Of a stretch of 33,248 bases of DNA, positions 31,509 to 33,248 are shown piece by piece. The notes under the pieces were generated by a model, which saw only the letters and a program-made list of their open reading frames with translations, was not told the origin of the DNA and did not search any database. A program made the translations under genes and the position numbers. Location: positions 1 through 33,248 of the forward strand of contig JAAZUU010000014.1 of NCBI GenBank assembly GCA_018624035.1, written 5' to 3'. The first letter of the stretch is position 1. Each line of letters starts with the position of its first letter. The stretch is from Rhodobiaceae bacterium. GTDB taxonomy: Bacteria > Pseudomonadota > Alphaproteobacteria > Puniceispirillales > Puniceispirillaceae.

Positions 31509-32876
31509 TCAGAGCCCAAGCTCGTCCGCTGTCGCGTCGAGCGCCGCCGCCACCATGTTGACGGTGGCGTCGATATCATTCCGCCCGAAGGTCAGCGGCG
31601 GCGACAGGATCATGGCGTCGCGCACCGCGCGCATCATCAACCCGCCGGCGATGGCGTGATCGCGGCAGATCACGCCGGCAGCCCCGGTATCGGCGAACAT
31701 TTCCGGCCCGTCCCCGGATTTCACCAGCTCGATGGCCGCCAGCATGCCGAATGTCCGCACCTCGCCGACGATCCGGTGATCGGCCAGCGGCGCCAGTGCG
31801 GCGGCAAGATAGGGCCCGGTATCGGTGCGCACCCGTTCGATCAGGCCCTCGCGTTCGATCAGGTCGAGATTGGCCAGCGCCACCGCGGCGGCAACGGGAT
31901 GACCGGAATAGGTGAAGCCGTGATAGAACTCGCCGCCATCGGCGATCAGCCTGTTCGCCACCCGGTCTCCGACCATCACCGCCGACATCGGCACATAGCC
32001 CGAGGTCAGCCCCTTGGCCAGCGTCATCATGTCGGGCTGCAGACCCATCGTCTGGCTGGCGAACCATTCACCGGTGCGCCCGAACCCGGTGATCACCTCG
32101 TCGGCGATGAACAGGATGTCATGCTGACGGCATATTTCCTGAATATGGTCGAAATAGCCTTGCGGCGGGATGATCACCCCGCCGGCGCCCTGTACCGGCT
32201 CGGCGATGAAGGCGGCGACCCGGTCGGCACCGACCTCGTCAATCCGCTCGGCAAGCCAGGAGGCGGCATTGGCGGCAAAGGCGGCCTCGTCCTGATTGCC
32301 CTGATAGACAAAGCCATATGGCGGGCGGATATGTTCGAAATCGGCTTCATGCGCCGCCTGTTCATGCATGCCCGACATGCCGCCCATGCTGGCCGCCATC
32401 ACGGTGCTGCCGTGATAGCCATAGTCGCGGCCGATGATCACGCGCTTTTCGGGCCTGCCCTCCAGCGCCCAGAAATGGCGCACCATCCGGATGATGGTGT
32501 CGTTCGCCTCCGATCCGGAATTGGCATAGAAGACATTGTTCAGACCATCCGGCGTGATGGCGGCAAGCCGCGCCGAAAGTTCGGCAATCGGCCGGTTGCT
32601 GGTCTTGAAGAAATTGTTGTAATAGGGCAATTCGGTCATCTGGCGGGCGGCCGCCTCAACAAGTTCCTGCCTGCCATAGCCGACATTCACGCACCACAGG
32701 CCGGCCATGCCGTCGAGGATTCTGTTGCCCTCGCTGTCATGGATGTAATGACCGTCCGCATGGGTGATGATCCTGGCACCATGCCTGCGCTGTTCCGCGT
32801 AATCGGTGAAGGGTGCCATATGGTGCGCCGAATCCAGCGCCTGCCATTCGCCGGTCGAAAGATCCTCGAGTGTCAT
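31509..32876 (-). CDS. class III omega-aminotransferase, SpuC-like (putrescine/polyamine transaminase)
   Basis: 455 residues. PLP site: SGSEANDT near 120-127, YHGST near 154-158, FIADEVITGFGRTG near 256-269 with D259, and TLAKGLTSGYVPMSA near 285-299 with Schiff-base K288. The N-terminal HHMAPFTDY and GLWCVNVGYGRQEL match the putrescine-pyruvate and beta-alanine-pyruvate aminotransferase group. It lies upstream of the puuA-like gene on the same strand, 60 bases between, and is divergent from a puuB-like oxidase, so polyamine catabolism is the probable role. The start region is a 16-bp tandem duplication; the adjacent Shine-Dalgarno is poor. Confidence 0.85.
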   Translation of the reverse strand: MTLEDLSTGEWQALDSAHHMAPFTDYAEQRRHGARIITHADGHYIHDSEGNRILDGMAGLWCVNVGYGRQELVEAAARQMTELPYYNNFFKTSNRPIAELSARLAAITPDGLNNVFYANSGSEANDTIIRMVRHFWALEGRPEKRVIIGRDYGYHGSTVMAASMGGMSGMHEQAAHEADFEHIRPPYGFVYQGNQDEAAFAANAASWLAERIDEVGADRVAAFIAEPVQGAGGVIIPPQGYFDHIQEICRQHDILFIADEVITGFGRTGEWFASQTMGLQPDMMTLAKGLTSGYVPMSAVMVGDRVANRLIADGGEFYHGFTYSGHPVAAAVALANLDLIEREGLIERVRTDTGPYLAAALAPLADHRIVGEVRTFGMLAAIELVKSGDGPEMFADTGAAGVICRDHAIAGGLMMRAVRDAMILSPPLTFGRNDIDATVNMVAAALDATADELGL

Positions 32877-32905
32877 GTCAGCACCATTTCATGTCAGCAT
32901 CATTC
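32874..32905 (-). repeat. 16-bp tandem duplication covering the aminotransferase start
   Basis: CATGTCAGCACCATTT (32874-32889) is followed by CATGTCAGCATCATTC. On the minus strand the start codon at 32876 is copied upstream at 32892, where it opens a four-codon frame (MKWC) ending in TGA just before the real start. Confidence 0.88.
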
Positions 32906-32938
32906 ACAGCTTTGTTGAACCTGATTCACGCGCTTCGG

Positions 32939-32948
32939 CTTGATCAAG
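32939..32948. promoter_or_regulatory. palindrome in the divergent puu promoter region
   Basis: CTTGATCAAG is a perfect 10-bp palindrome 86 bases upstream of the puuB-like start and 63 bases upstream of the aminotransferase start. It is a candidate operator; half-sites recall FNR or HTH operators, but without the FNR spacer. Confidence 0.3.
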
Positions 32949-33033
32949 TGTGCGGCGTCAGCCTACCTTGAGGCAACGGGTTTCGCAAACAGTCGAGATC
33001 AACCTCTTCCAGATCATCAAAGGGCATCAACCG

Positions 33034-33248
33034 ATGACAGGCGGCAGCATCTACGAGACCGAGTATGGCGAGCGGCCGACCTATCCGCATCCCGATGGCC
33101 AGATCGACGCCGATATTGCCATCATCGGTGGCGGCCTGACCGGCATTTCTGCAGCGCTGACGCTTGCCGAGGCCGGTATCAGGGCTGTTGTTCTCGAGGC
33201 TGGCGCGGTCGGTGCCGGCGGTTCGGGCCGCAATGGTGGCCATCTGTG
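33034..33248 (+). CDS. puuB: gamma-glutamylputrescine oxidase-like FAD oxidoreductase (PuuB), 5' part
   Basis: The first 71 codons are visible; the rest lies beyond the window. ATG 33034 follows an AAAGGG Shine-Dalgarno. The N-terminus has YETEYGERPTYPHPDGQ, then the FAD-binding motif IAIIGGGLTGISAALTLAEAG and VVLEAGAVGAGGSGRNGGHL, the GxSGRNGG pattern of PuuB/OrdL-type DAO superfamily enzymes. PuuB oxidises gamma-glutamylputrescine to the aldehyde. Divergence from the puuA-spuC pair supports this, but sarcosine-oxidase-like relatives share the motif. Confidence 0.75.
   Translation, partial: MTGGSIYETEYGERPTYPHPDGQIDADIAIIGGGLTGISAALTLAEAGIRAVVLEAGAVGAGGSGRNGGHL

Noticed and set aside
29871-32918. 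A 1015-codon open frame on the plus strand
   Set aside because: It runs antisense through the clearly real puuA-like and SpuC-like genes and has the Arg/His/Gly-rich composition of a high-GC shadow frame, with no recognisable domain.

Overview
This is a high-G+C, gene-dense chromosomal segment, most likely from an alphaproteobacterium. The basis is protein style, GTG starts, ATGA-type gene overlaps and the gene repertoire: a gamma-glutamylated putrescine pathway, an FeS-type photolyase, a Zur-type regulator and amino-acid ABC transport genes. A free-living, light-exposed and possibly marine lifestyle is my inference. I see no rRNA, tRNA, CRISPR, IS element or phage gene.

Left part (1-13 kb), mostly general metabolism. 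On the minus strand there is a CoA-transferase subunit cut by the window edge, then a small DUF2306-type membrane protein. A SAM methyltransferase and a ketopantoate-reductase-family gene follow as a coupled plus-strand pair. Convergent to them are a DadA-like D-amino-acid dehydrogenase, a persulfide dioxygenase-rhodanese fusion and an unassigned polytopic membrane protein. Next come a VOC protein, a 411-bp gap holding a candidate structured RNA with a strong minus-strand terminator, and a LysR regulator divergent from an FMN azoreductase. A medium-chain dehydrogenase is followed by a tiny remnant of an enolase-superfamily gene. A GSA-aminotransferase-like enzyme, uracil-DNA glycosylase and a DMT exporter close this part.

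Middle part (14-20 kb), a probable photo-oxidative stress and DNA repair module. A minus-strand, translationally coupled series encodes a class I CPD photolyase, an FeS-cluster (PhrB-like) photolyase, a DUF3833 lipoprotein, an exported chalcone-isomerase-like protein and a YciB/IspZ-like membrane protein. It lies beside a short-chain dehydrogenase and a DUF4864-like exported protein.

Right-middle part (20.3-27.4 kb), a divergent locus that looks like an uptake and oxidative catabolism unit. On the minus strand are an amino-acid-type ABC ATPase, its permease and a CmcJ/NvfI-like 2-oxoglutarate oxygenase candidate. On the plus strand are an AhpD-like protein, an M29/NicX-like putative dioxygenase or peptidase, a Rieske oxygenase, a PheC-like periplasmic binding protein, a clear terminator and a GST. 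The substrate is unknown. This is the best candidate in the window for an undescribed pathway.

Right end (27.5-33.2 kb): a second DMT transporter, dihydroorotase (pyrC) divergent from a Zur-type Fur protein, then PuuA-like gamma-glutamylputrescine synthetase, a SpuC-like aminotransferase and, divergently, the start of a PuuB-like oxidase.

A recurring oddity is the number of short (9-18 bp) tandem duplications in gene starts, gene ends, linkers and intergenic DNA, including a triplicated ribosome-binding site before the puuA-like gene.
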